The translations under genes were made by a program, and so were the position numbers. The notes beneath the pieces were generated by a model. The model was not told the DNA's origin and ran no database searches. It was given only the letters and a program-made list of their open reading frames with translations. From CAZDWZ01 sp964509425 (lineage in GTDB: Bacteria > Bdellovibrionota_C > UBA2361 > SZUA-149 > CAZDWZ01), in the NCBI GenBank assembly GCA_964509425.1, contig CAZDWZ010000001.1, positions 186,001-250,000 of the forward strand: 64,000 bases of DNA. Reading direction: 5' to 3'. Of this stretch, positions 33,125-41,414 are shown piece after piece. Position 1 is the stretch's first letter. The number at the start of each line of letters is the position of its first letter.

Positions 33125-34921
33125 CTAAGCGCCGCCTTGGTAGAAGCTCCGGATGTTTATTGCGCCCGGATCCATTGTCACCGCCCCAACGACTGTTCCC
33201 ATCTTTCGGAGGGCGTCAAGGTTCTCAGGCGAGAGAAGCTGTTGGGCGTCTTGTCCTTGCGGGGCGAACATCGAAAGCATTCCGCCAACGCTCTCGAGAG
33301 CCGTCGCAACTTCTCCGAAGTTCACATAGAGGTTTCCAACCGTCGAATCCTTCGCCAGGACCCGCTCGGCCGAGCTATTGACAAGCTCCTTCGAGAAACC
33401 TGTGCTCTTCCCCGAGACATTCGCGAGGGCACCTTTCATTTGACCGTCCGTCGAAGCAACAATCAAAAGATTCTTCGAAGAGGCGATAAACGCACCCATT
33501 CCCATCGGCGACTGTAACGAACGGATCGCGACACCGTTCTCGGAGGTCGACTTCCACTCCATACCAGGCATGCCGCTTGCAACCACCGGTCCGAGAAGCC
33601 CTTCGAGGGCCTGACCGAGTTTCCCCGGCTCTTTGGTCTCGGCGACGATAATAACTTCGGGAATCGGCAACATCGATTGTCCCGGCTGCGAGCTTTTCGC
33701 CGCGATTCCAAGCCGAGTGATACCGTTCAACGCGTCGAGTTGAGCCTTAAACGGAGCGGCCTGTTCGCCGGCAGCCGCAACCAGCTTTTCTTTCGCGTTC
33801 TGCAAAGTCTTCCCGTCGAGGCTCAAGAAGAACAAAGGCTTGCTTGGGAGCGCCGCCAAGATCTCTCCCGAAGGTGAGCTTGCCAGAGTCGCAAGAAGCT
33901 CTTTGTTCTGCGGGGAGCTCTCGTCATAGATCAGACGGATATCAGTATGAGGAGCCTCTTCCATCGACACCGCAATCGCGAGTGCCTTTACCGGAAGTGG
34001 TCCGGTCGCTTTCATTTTCGCCGCGAGCTCCGGATCGTTGAATTTATCAGCGAGCTGGGTGATCTTCTCAACGTCAATAAACGCCGTAGCAAATCGAGAA
34101 CTACTACTCGGAAGCCCAACCGTAGCTGCTTGGAAGTTTGCACCCTGAAGCACATCCGGAACCGCCCCAGGAGCGGCAGCCAACAGTGATTCAACGAGCT
34201 TCTTTGAAGTGCCGATTACACCAAGTTTGTTATCCTTTTGAGCGAGATAGAACTCCTTCATCGGGTTCGACTTCGTTCCTCCGTCCGATGTGTCCTCAAG
34301 CCGGAGCGCCGTTCCACCCTGAATGGTCGCGTCTTCCGCTTTCAGTGAACCGCCCGCAGTTGCGACCTCTGACTTCACCTTTGAAACGAAGGTTCCAAGC
34401 GGGTAGCTCGGATCGGGCTTGAATACCGCACCAATTGCCGGCTTAGAATCTCCTTCCACCGGAGGGGCAACAAAGATAACCATCTCGGTCATCAACTTTT
34501 CAAATGTATTCTTGTCCTTGGGATCAAAACCAAGGCGTGCCAACATGTCGTTGATCGCCTTCGCTTCCGGATTAGAATCATTGATCATCTTCGTGAGCTG
34601 GCTCGAGCCGCCCCACGGCGAATTCTTATACTTTACGTACGCCGGATGTTTCACATCGGCGACGATGAATCCGACGGCGTTTTTTGGAACCAGCGAAAGC
34701 AGCGTTCCAGTGAACTCCGAGGCCTGCATTGGCTTTGCAGCGGCAGCAGCATTGCTCGCGGTCTGGCTGGAGCTTGACTGAGTTCCACTTGCTGGCGCAT
34801 CGGCCTTCTTCTCTTCCTTCGAACAGGAGATGAACCCGCCCGAAAGCGTCAGTCCTGCGAAGAACATCGCGAGAGAAATTTTCCTGGATGAAAGCATGAA
34901 GCTAGATTTGGTGTTTCGCAT
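33125..34921 (-). CDS. Large lipoprotein, DUF3352-like
   Basis: A 598-residue exported protein. Starting at the ATG at 34921 (AAAAGGAAAC upstream) it has a signal peptide ending in a lipobox-like GGFISC, then an Ala/Ser/Gln-rich linker and a long soluble body. Repeated features such as LLSLVPKNAVGFIVADVKHP and FATAFIDVEKITQLADKF resemble DUF3352-type proteins, often seen as surface lipoproteins in myxobacteria and relatives; this resemblance is by eye. The function is unknown. Two further envelope genes of the same strand lie upstream. Confidence 0.65.
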   Translation of the reverse strand: MRNTKSSFMLSSRKISLAMFFAGLTLSGGFISCSKEEKKADAPASGTQSSSSQTASNAAAAAKPMQASEFTGTLLSLVPKNAVGFIVADVKHPAYVKYKNSPWGGSSQLTKMINDSNPEAKAINDMLARLGFDPKDKNTFEKLMTEMVIFVAPPVEGDSKPAIGAVFKPDPSYPLGTFVSKVKSEVATAGGSLKAEDATIQGGTALRLEDTSDGGTKSNPMKEFYLAQKDNKLGVIGTSKKLVESLLAAAPGAVPDVLQGANFQAATVGLPSSSSRFATAFIDVEKITQLADKFNDPELAAKMKATGPLPVKALAIAVSMEEAPHTDIRLIYDESSPQNKELLATLASSPSGEILAALPSKPLFFLSLDGKTLQNAKEKLVAAAGEQAAPFKAQLDALNGITRLGIAAKSSQPGQSMLPIPEVIIVAETKEPGKLGQALEGLLGPVVASGMPGMEWKSTSENGVAIRSLQSPMGMGAFIASSKNLLIVASTDGQMKGALANVSGKSTGFSKELVNSSAERVLAKDSTVGNLYVNFGEVATALESVGGMLSMFAPQGQDAQQLLSPENLDALRKMGTVVGAVTMDPGAINIRSFYQGGA

Positions 34922-35007
34922 GTTTCCTTTTTTAGTCGCGAAAGTTTCGACCCTTCCTTGAAGGCCGGAAGCATAGGGAAAGATTTCTTGCACTGCAAGA
35001 AGAAGCG

Positions 35008-35712
35008 CTATTTCCGCGCCCCATCGTGGCCTGCGACGAACGCAGCGGGAGACTCATACCAATACCGCATGTAGAGCAGCGCCAAATAATCATAGATCGC
35101 ATGCGTTAATACTGGCACCCAAAGCGTTCCGGAGTAGCGGTAAAGGAGCCCAAAATAGGCGCCAATCACCGCATACAAACAGGCGATCAGAACAAAGTTT
35201 CCGACCGATGGACCAAAATGAAGTACCGAAAAAAGGATACTCGCGATGATGATGCCGAGCTCAATCTGCAAAACACCTCTAAAAAACAGCTCCTCGCCGA
35301 TCCCGGCAGAGCACGCGACGATGAAGCTGTCGGTGAACGTGAGCTGATCGGCGAGAGGCTTCACGACTCGTTCTTTAAATTCGAAACACGTTCGAAGCAT
35401 CTTCACCCGATGGCTCAGAGGACCGAACAGGAGAAAATTGAGCGCAAACAACGGAAAGCAAGCCAGGACCCCCACGACGAGATGTTCGAGAGTGGGAGAT
35501 GTCCATCCGAACACGCCTCGATACTTCGCCCAGACGAGATAAACGCAGGCAAGAGCGCCTTCGAGCAGGATGCTGAGGACAAGGATGTGCGCTCGCGAAT
35601 AGCGCATCAGAGTTCTCCAGGAGGGCCAAACCATTTCGTTTTTACTGACAAACGACCTTAGCAGCTTCCGTTCGGCCTCGGAATATAGCTTCGGAGACCG
35701 CTGTCGCTGCAT
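35008..35712 (-). CDS. CPBP-family intramembrane glutamic protease
   Basis: A 234-residue membrane protein with about six hydrophobic segments and the Rce1/CPBP motifs: GIGEELFFRG (motif 1, paired Glu), SVLHFGPSVGNF (motif 2, His) and PVLTHAIYDYLA (motif 3, His). Such enzymes cleave prenylated proteins or act in bacteriocin self-immunity and membrane maintenance; the substrate here is unknown. The frame opens at 35769; the ATG at 35712 has GAGG nine bases upstream and is preferred, giving a 71-base overlap with the upstream lipoprotein gene. The ATG at 35634, just past that gene's stop, lacks a ribosome-binding site. Confidence 0.82.
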   Translation of the reverse strand: MQRQRSPKLYSEAERKLLRSFVSKNEMVWPSWRTLMRYSRAHILVLSILLEGALACVYLVWAKYRGVFGWTSPTLEHLVVGVLACFPLFALNFLLFGPLSHRVKMLRTCFEFKERVVKPLADQLTFTDSFIVACSAGIGEELFFRGVLQIELGIIIASILFSVLHFGPSVGNFVLIACLYAVIGAYFGLLYRYSGTLWVPVLTHAIYDYLALLYMRYWYESPAAFVAGHDGARK

Positions 35713-36937
35713 TTGAAAACGCCTCGATGAGTCCTCCCTCGAGTGAGAAATCAACCTCGGCTTCGACATCGCATGTCCGCGAGAACAATATTGCTCGTGA
35801 CGAGTCGCTGACCTCCTCCACTTGAACGTTAATGGTCAGTTTCAACAGATCATCGATGACGAGGCGAAGGTCTTCATTCGTCTCGCCGTGGATTTGAACA
35901 GTGCTCTTCATCAGCCACAGAGAAGAACCAGCCGGAATATCTATCGCCCCGAGAAGCTGATGCTCACGGTAGGTCCATGCCTCGACACCCCGGCTTTGCT
36001 CCGGAAAACCTTTTCGAAAGCCGGACTGCAGTACTTGCTCTAGAGATTCAATCGAATACGGAAGCGCATTTGGATATCCGTATGAATCTGCGAGCTGCTG
36101 CCCCAACATTGCGGGAATCTCACCAGCGATTTTCGGACGCAGCTCAGTGATGAGTTGTGGATCGATTTCCGCGACCATTGAACTCGCATCGTCTGGAATC
36201 ATTGGTGTCGACTCAGCTCGGAGTCGTGCAGCAGCGAAGCCTCGCCGCCTTGGGCCAAAAAACGAGCGCTTCGTCTGCCACTGCGAAAGTGCCTCTTCTA
36301 TTCCTGCGCGCACGGTTTTGTGGAAACGGTAGCCGACCGTCGGGCCGTAGGCGAATTTCCGGTAATCCGTTTCATTGAGGTTCACCGAAAACGCTTCGTC
36401 GGGCTCGCCTCGAGTATTGATCAACATTTTCAAATCGCCGCTCACATCGAGCGACCGGAACAGGAATAAATCAAAGGCATTAACTCTGGGCGATGCTAGA
36501 CTCACCCGACAGACCGGCGGGAACCCGAACGACGCTTCGAGCGCGGCTACGGAATCCTCGGGCGCGAGAAGGACCGAAAAGCCTCGCTCGGTAAATATTT
36601 CCGCCGCAATCTCGACCGCCGCCCGTTCCGGCCCTCTCGGGAGGAATAAAGAGGTGAGCGGAATAAACCCAAACACGTATTGGTGTCCGAGAGTGCGATC
36701 CGGTGATTCCTCATCTCCTGAGACCAGAATAAGGTTCGGACGGAGCCCCAGCTCCTTCATGGCCGAGGGAGATTTTCCAAGGGCACCCGACGCATCCGAG
36801 CTCAGCTCTGAGAAAAATTCAGGAAGGGCCGTTCGAAAACAGCCGGTCAACCCTCCCGCGACTACACCTGCGGCAACGATTACGCCAGTTAACCCCTTAA
36901 TACGCTTGCCTATTCTCAATATCTGGCTCAAAATCAT
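35642..36937 (-). CDS. Lipoprotein of unknown function
   Basis: A 431-residue protein I do not recognise. It has a basic N-terminus, a hydrophobic signal stretch and a clean lipobox GGLTGC (Cys33). The mature part is soluble; VEIAAEIFTERGFSVLLAPE followed by DVSGDLKMLINTRGEP suggests an alpha/beta domain in the first half, and the second half has strands such as TVQIHGETNEDLRLVIDD. AGGA lies nine bases before the ATG at 36937. It is transcribed with the CPBP protease gene, which it overlaps. Confidence 0.6.
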   Translation of the reverse strand: MILSQILRIGKRIKGLTGVIVAAGVVAGGLTGCFRTALPEFFSELSSDASGALGKSPSAMKELGLRPNLILVSGDEESPDRTLGHQYVFGFIPLTSLFLPRGPERAAVEIAAEIFTERGFSVLLAPEDSVAALEASFGFPPVCRVSLASPRVNAFDLFLFRSLDVSGDLKMLINTRGEPDEAFSVNLNETDYRKFAYGPTVGYRFHKTVRAGIEEALSQWQTKRSFFGPRRRGFAAARLRAESTPMIPDDASSMVAEIDPQLITELRPKIAGEIPAMLGQQLADSYGYPNALPYSIESLEQVLQSGFRKGFPEQSRGVEAWTYREHQLLGAIDIPAGSSLWLMKSTVQIHGETNEDLRLVIDDLLKLTINVQVEEVSDSSRAILFSRTCDVEAEVDFSLEGGLIEAFSNAATAVSEAIFRGRTEAAKVVCQ

Positions 36938-37102
36938 CTTTGGGAATCCTAAGGAATCCGGCGAGGCCGAGTAGACTCACCGGGGAGAATTCTGCACCCA
37001 GCCTACTCGCGGCACCTTTTCGCGTCTAACTTCCTGTGCCCTGGGCAACGTATTCGCCCATAACAGAAAAAGGGAGTTAGCACCTTTTCCGAATTGCATC
37101 CT

Positions 37103-38719
37103 ATGGCGACGTCCGCGATCGATAAATCGGCATTAAAAAATCTGGAGATCCCGGCTGATGCGCCCGTGCCGAACGGCCGCGCCTGGGGGCCGCTCGTCCT
37201 CGAAGAAAAATTTCCGGAGGCGCTTCCCCTTATCGAGCTCGACATGGCGGACGAACATCCGAGTAAACCGACCGACGAGCTGTTTCTAGAAAAGATTTGG
37301 TGGGTGCGCGGGCAACTCGCGACCGAAGGTATGCCGCTCGCAGCGCTCACCACGCCGCTCTCGGGAATTTTTGAGGGTCTCAAAAATATTCCCCGCCTAA
37401 ATTCCATCGCCTGCTCGAGCTATTTCCTTCTCGCCCGCCAACTCGCGGAGAAAAAGCAAACACGTCTTGCGGTGCTGTTCTACGAGCATGCGCTCGAATT
37501 CGCGAGCAGCCTCTCGCTGAAGGACAGAACGTCACTTCGTTCTCTCGCTGCGGGGGTTTACCGGGACGAGTTGGCGCGTGCAGAGAGTAAACGGGAATCG
37601 GCTGATTATCTCGCGAAACTAAAGTCGAGAGCCGCGGAGCTCGAGCGTGTGGAGAAGCCGAAGCCGGAGATTGACCGGAAGGCAAGTTCCTCCAGTGACG
37701 ATCAAAAACCGACACTCTCAATCTCTGCCAAATCAATACGCTCGGCGGAATTCTCTCAGAAGAGCATCCGCGATGAAGACGAGCTTCGCACGATTTCCGA
37801 CGTCGTGAAGAAACCCTCATCACCGAGTCAGGTGAAAGGTTTTGTGCTCGGTGTTGCCTGTGTCGTACTTCTGCTCGCAGCTTGGGATTTCGGATTTAAA
37901 GATAGGCAGAGCCAGCCGATCATCGTGGCATCGAGCTCGTCGCCGGAATCTGAGAAACCGGTCAGCACTCCTTCTCCGACAGCGACTCCAATGCCAGCAC
38001 CCAACGCCCAACCGATCTCAAACAACTCCGGTAGCGAGTTCAAAGAAGTGATCGAAAAGGCGAAGGCTATCGACGCAAAGTTTGACGACCTGGGCGAGCG
38101 CTTGAAGAACGTGACCTTCAAAGGAATCGACAAACAGAAGTCGATTGAAGAATTGGTGAAAGATCCGGAGGTTGATCAGGCGGCACTGAAAAGCAAGGAG
38201 GCGACCGCAGCCCCAAAGGCGTCGGCAAGTCCGACTCCCGGCGATGACGCCCTCGCTTCACTGGACGGAACGAAAACCAATCCACAGATCGATCCTGGAA
38301 AAGTTCCGATGCTCGATCCGAATAAGCTCGGTTCTGCCCCGCCGATCGAGATTGCGGTACCAACCGGAGCGAAAGGCACCGAGCCTATTGAAGCACGAGA
38401 TCGAAATCGCGACAGTATCCAGCCCAGCCTCCCGCAATTTGGCGGTCCACCCGATCCGAAAGGTCGAGGAATGGACGGCGGTCCTGTTCGCTCGTATCCC
38501 GTAGAACGACTCTCAGAGGCCGAAGTATACCGGACGATTACCGAGACAAACGTCCTATCCGCCCCGTCACTTCTGGCTCAAACCGTAACGAGACTTCCGT
38601 CCGAAACCTCGGTCCAAGTCGTCTCACGCGTCGGCCAATGGCTCGAGCTTCGCTCTGTGGGAGGAAAGCGCGGTTTCATTTATGCCCAGGATGCCGTGCC
38701 GTCGAGAGATAGGCCTTAG
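37103..38719 (+). CDS. Single-pass membrane protein with C-terminal SH3-like domain
   Basis: A 538-residue protein of unknown role. The N-terminal cytosolic part (about 1-180) is helical, with TPR-like features (ACSSYFLLARQLAEKKQTRLA, then VLFYEHALEFAS). A charged linker, one membrane helix at about 245-263 (GFVLGVACVVLLLAAW), and a Pro/Ser/Ala-rich external spacer follow. The last 65 residues form a bacterial SH3-like domain (VLSAPSLLAQTVTRLPSETS, then GQWLELRSVGGKRGFIYAQD), which often binds peptidoglycan. It may link a cytosolic complex to the wall. The frame opens with TTG at 37094; ATG at 37103 is preferred. The overall plan resembles the protein at 3033. Confidence 0.68.
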   Translation: MATSAIDKSALKNLEIPADAPVPNGRAWGPLVLEEKFPEALPLIELDMADEHPSKPTDELFLEKIWWVRGQLATEGMPLAALTTPLSGIFEGLKNIPRLNSIACSSYFLLARQLAEKKQTRLAVLFYEHALEFASSLSLKDRTSLRSLAAGVYRDELARAESKRESADYLAKLKSRAAELERVEKPKPEIDRKASSSSDDQKPTLSISAKSIRSAEFSQKSIRDEDELRTISDVVKKPSSPSQVKGFVLGVACVVLLLAAWDFGFKDRQSQPIIVASSSSPESEKPVSTPSPTATPMPAPNAQPISNNSGSEFKEVIEKAKAIDAKFDDLGERLKNVTFKGIDKQKSIEELVKDPEVDQAALKSKEATAAPKASASPTPGDDALASLDGTKTNPQIDPGKVPMLDPNKLGSAPPIEIAVPTGAKGTEPIEARDRNRDSIQPSLPQFGGPPDPKGRGMDGGPVRSYPVERLSEAEVYRTITETNVLSAPSLLAQTVTRLPSETSVQVVSRVGQWLELRSVGGKRGFIYAQDAVPSRDRP

Positions 38720-38790
38720 AGCATCGGCCGAGGCCGGCTGAATCCGCCGGTTTGTAGTTCAAGAACAACGAAAGAATTAAATACCAGACA

Positions 38791-38820
38791 AAAAAAAAGA
38801 GGCGGGTTAACCCGCCTCTT
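38791..38820. terminator. Bidirectional Rho-independent terminator
   Basis: A perfect stem AAGAGGCGGG / CCCGCCTCTT with a TTAA loop, preceded by an A-run and followed by TTTC. It separates the SH3-domain gene (+) from the convergent HU gene (-). Confidence 0.9.
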
Positions 38821-38884
38821 TCGCCATTCACGGTCTGCCAAATCTTATGAGATCTCGCGAACCAGCGAACGATTTACAGAAAGC

Positions 38885-39220
38885 TTACAGAACTGCTTCC
38901 TTGAGCGCCTTGCTCGGAGTCAACCGAACTCGCTTACGCGCCGAGATGTGGATCAACTCTCCCGTTGCAGGATTGCGGCCCATTCTCGCCTTCGAGTGAC
39001 GGACTTGAATCTTTCCGAGTCCTGGAAGCGGAATCTTGTATCCCTTCTTCAGGCCTGCTTGCAGCATTCCGACGAAGCTTTCATACACCGTCTTTGCTGT
39101 CTTGCGGCTGTCGAATTCGCAAGAGGCGCGGAGTACTTCGAGAAACTCAGCCTGTGTGTACTGAACTCCGTTCTTCGGCTTAATGAGCTTCCCACCCTTC
39201 GGGGCAGCCTTGTTTGCCAT
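38885..39220 (-). CDS. HU/IHF-family DNA-binding protein
   Basis: A 111-residue member of the HU/IHF family with a basic N-terminal extension of about 25 residues before the core (YTQAEFLEVLRASCEFDSRK). The arm and body motif LPGLGKIQVRHSKARMGRNP followed by TGELIHISARKRVRLTPSKALK is diagnostic. It bends and compacts DNA. The ATG at 39220 follows GAAGGA; an in-frame ATG at 39262 would add 14 basic residues. It is expressed from a gene separate from the histone-fold protein at 6440, so the cell encodes two kinds of nucleoid protein. Confidence 0.92.
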   Translation of the reverse strand: MANKAAPKGGKLIKPKNGVQYTQAEFLEVLRASCEFDSRKTAKTVYESFVGMLQAGLKKGYKIPLPGLGKIQVRHSKARMGRNPATGELIHISARKRVRLTPSKALKEAVL

Positions 39221-39312
39221 AGCAGTTTTTCCTTCTTTACGAGCAGTGTTTTGTTTTCTCATGTTTAATCCCGAATCCAGCTTTGGGACCCCCTCGACTC
39301 TCGGGAGACCGC

Positions 39313-39340
39313 ATTATTGGCCCTTTTTAAGCCTATCCAA
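39313..39340 (-). promoter_or_regulatory. Candidate promoter of the HU gene
   Basis: On the minus strand, TTGGAT (39340-39335) and AATAAT (39318-39313) are 16 bases apart. Transcription would start about 86 bases before the HU start codon. Both boxes differ from consensus and spacing is short, so this is only a candidate. Confidence 0.35.
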
Positions 39341-39438
39341 GGGGTCTAAAGCAAGCATTTTGTTGAGCGATTGTCCAAAAAACGGCAGGAAAACGGCTTT
39401 TTGCTGCATCCTGCACGCTGTGGATCGAGAAGCTTCGT

Positions 39439-40701
39439 CTATGCAAGGAGCGTTGCCTGCCCTTCTTTTTCAATGAATTCCTCATGTAAGACTCGAACCG
39501 CAAGCTCGGCATACTTCGAGTCAATGGCCACGGAGATTTTTATCTCAGACGTCGTGATCATCTCAACGTTTATGCCTTCACGACCCAACACTTCGAAAGT
39601 TCGCGCAGCGATTCCAGCGTGCGTTCGCATACCCTCTCCCACCACGGAAAGCTTAGCGACACTTTTGTCGAGCTCGACTGAAGCATCAGCCAGCTCATCA
39701 GCGACGAGCTTTCGGAGTGCATCGTAGGCACCACCCGAATTTTCCTGAGGGACGGTCAAGCTGATAGAGGCTTTCCCGTTCGCTCCTTCATTCTGTACGA
39801 TCATGTCGACCACAACTTCTGCTTCCGCCAATACACGGAAGATTCTCGCCGCAGTACCAGGTCGATCGGGAACGTTTCTCAACGTGAGCTTAACCTGATC
39901 CGTCCTGCAGGTGATCCCAGAAACAACTGCATCTTCCATACCCTTATACCTCTCGACAATTTCTGTTCCTTCCGCCTCCGAGAAGCTGGTTAGCACCACC
40001 AGAGGAACTTTAAATTTATGCGCAAGACTGACACTTCGGGCTTGCAACACTTTTGCGCCACTGCTCGCGAGCTCCAACATCTCCTCATATGTCACGCGAG
40101 AGAGCTTACGCGCCTTCTTACAAATATTTGGAAGTGCTGTGTAGACGCCGTCGATGTCCGTGAGAATTTCACAGCGGCAAGAGTGGAGCGCCGCCGCTAC
40201 GGCTACTGCCGTGGTATCGGAACCGCCTCGGCCGAGCGTCGTGTACCCGGACTCCGAGTCGACTCCCTGGAATCCGGCAATAACCGGCACGATTCCACGT
40301 CGAAGCAAATCGTCAATCACGCGTGTGTCAATTTGCGAGATTAAGTTCTGACCAAAAGCTTCCTCAGTCCGAAGCGGTATCTGAAACGCCAACAATGAGC
40401 GAGCTTTCACCCCCTCTCGCTCAAGCGCACTCGCCGTGAGCGCACAACTGACCTGCTCACCGGCCGCGAGAAGTTGATGATATTCCCGCTCAAAGCTCGC
40501 CTGGCCTGAGACCATCCGATAGAGCTCAATGAGACGATCTGTCTCACCGCTCATCGCGGATACAACGACCACGACTTTGTCGCCGGTTGTTTTCATCCGG
40601 CGCACCACTCGCTTGGCGACGTTGCCTATCCGCTCCGCTGAGCCGACTGAAGTTCCACCGAACTTCATCACAACTACTTCACCTGTTCCGGGAACTCCCA
40701 T
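39439..40701 (-). CDS. lysC: Aspartate kinase
   Basis: A 420-residue aspartokinase, first step of the lysine, threonine, methionine and diaminopimelate pathways. The kinase start VVMKFGGTSVGSAERI, the segment GFQGVDSESGYTTLGRGGSD and two C-terminal ACT regulatory domains (about 265-415, GITCRTDQVKLTLRNVPDRP and KLSVVGEGMRTHAGIAARTF) are clear, so feedback control by lysine and/or threonine is likely. The ATG at 40701 follows AAAGGAGGAGAG, the best ribosome-binding site in the window; the longer frame to 40773 is rejected. It lies downstream of tsaE, as in Deltaproteobacteria. Confidence 0.96.
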   Translation of the reverse strand: MGVPGTGEVVVMKFGGTSVGSAERIGNVAKRVVRRMKTTGDKVVVVVSAMSGETDRLIELYRMVSGQASFEREYHQLLAAGEQVSCALTASALEREGVKARSLLAFQIPLRTEEAFGQNLISQIDTRVIDDLLRRGIVPVIAGFQGVDSESGYTTLGRGGSDTTAVAVAAALHSCRCEILTDIDGVYTALPNICKKARKLSRVTYEEMLELASSGAKVLQARSVSLAHKFKVPLVVLTSFSEAEGTEIVERYKGMEDAVVSGITCRTDQVKLTLRNVPDRPGTAARIFRVLAEAEVVVDMIVQNEGANGKASISLTVPQENSGGAYDALRKLVADELADASVELDKSVAKLSVVGEGMRTHAGIAARTFEVLGREGINVEMITTSEIKISVAIDSKYAELAVRVLHEEFIEKEGQATLLA

Positions 40702-40888
40702 CTCTCCTCCTTTGACGAAAACCCGTGATTCCTTCCATAGGATCAAATACTTCCGTGCTCGGCGCTTCGGCAAAGACGGAGCCTAACTAGGCCAGCACCG
40801 CGTATGGCGGCTGAGAGCACGGCTTCAACAAGAACGCAGATGCGCTCCAAAATAAGACGTAAGGCCCTCGTTGAATTTTCAAATCGCA

Positions 40889-41410
40889 TCACTCACTCCG
40901 AGAAAAATTTTTCTGCGAGAGCTGCTCTGCGAACTGGGTCAGCATGCCGCTGCCCGAATCTGTGTGCGCCGAAAAATGGATACGCCTGTTGGTGTCTGAG
41001 GCAGATCCTCCGTTCGGCTCGACGAAATTCAGGACTACCTGAATATCGAGCTTTTTGACAACCTCCTCTGAACGCTCGGGCCATTCGATGAGAACAACCC
41101 CGGCCTCGTCCAGACATTCTCTGAGGTCTTCCGGAAACTCGGATGTGCCCAAACGATAAAGGTCCCAATGCGATATTCGGAGCTTGGGAAGCTCATACCG
41201 CTGCTCCAGCACATAAGAGGGACTAACCACTCGAAGCCCAGACGAGAGCGACTGGAGACACGCCCGGACAAATGAAGTCTTTCCGGCACCCAACGGTCCA
41301 AAAAATCCTACGGCAATCCTCTGAGGGAGAACGGCGCCGAAGAGTGCTGCAGCCGCGGCGGTCTCGGCCTCGGAACCCACCGAGAGAGTGAAAGTCGTTT
41401 TACCGTTCAC
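40889..41410 (-). CDS. tsaE: tRNA threonylcarbamoyladenosine biosynthesis ATPase TsaE
   Basis: A 173-residue P-loop ATPase: Walker A GPLGAGKTSFVRACLQ, then SPSYVLEQRYELPKLRISHW followed by DLYRLGT, and the motif GVVLIEWPER. TsaE cycles the TsaB-TsaD complex during t6A synthesis. The frame continues upstream to 41656 inside nnr, but the expected family N-terminus begins at GTG 41410, seven bases past the nnr stop. A Ser/Asp-rich tail of about 30 residues extends the C-terminus. The gene lies between nnr and lysC. Confidence 0.92.
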   Translation of the reverse strand: MNGKTTFTLSVGSEAETAAAAALFGAVLPQRIAVGFFGPLGAGKTSFVRACLQSLSSGLRVVSPSYVLEQRYELPKLRISHWDLYRLGTSEFPEDLRECLDEAGVVLIEWPERSEEVVKKLDIQVVLNFVEPNGGSASDTNRRIHFSAHTDSGSGMLTQFAEQLSQKNFSRSE

Positions 41411-41414
41411 GCGC

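Noticed and set aside
40702..40773. Longer start for lysC
   Set aside because: AAAGGAGGAGAG directly before the ATG at 40701 is decisive, and aspartate kinases begin just before the KFGGTSV motif.
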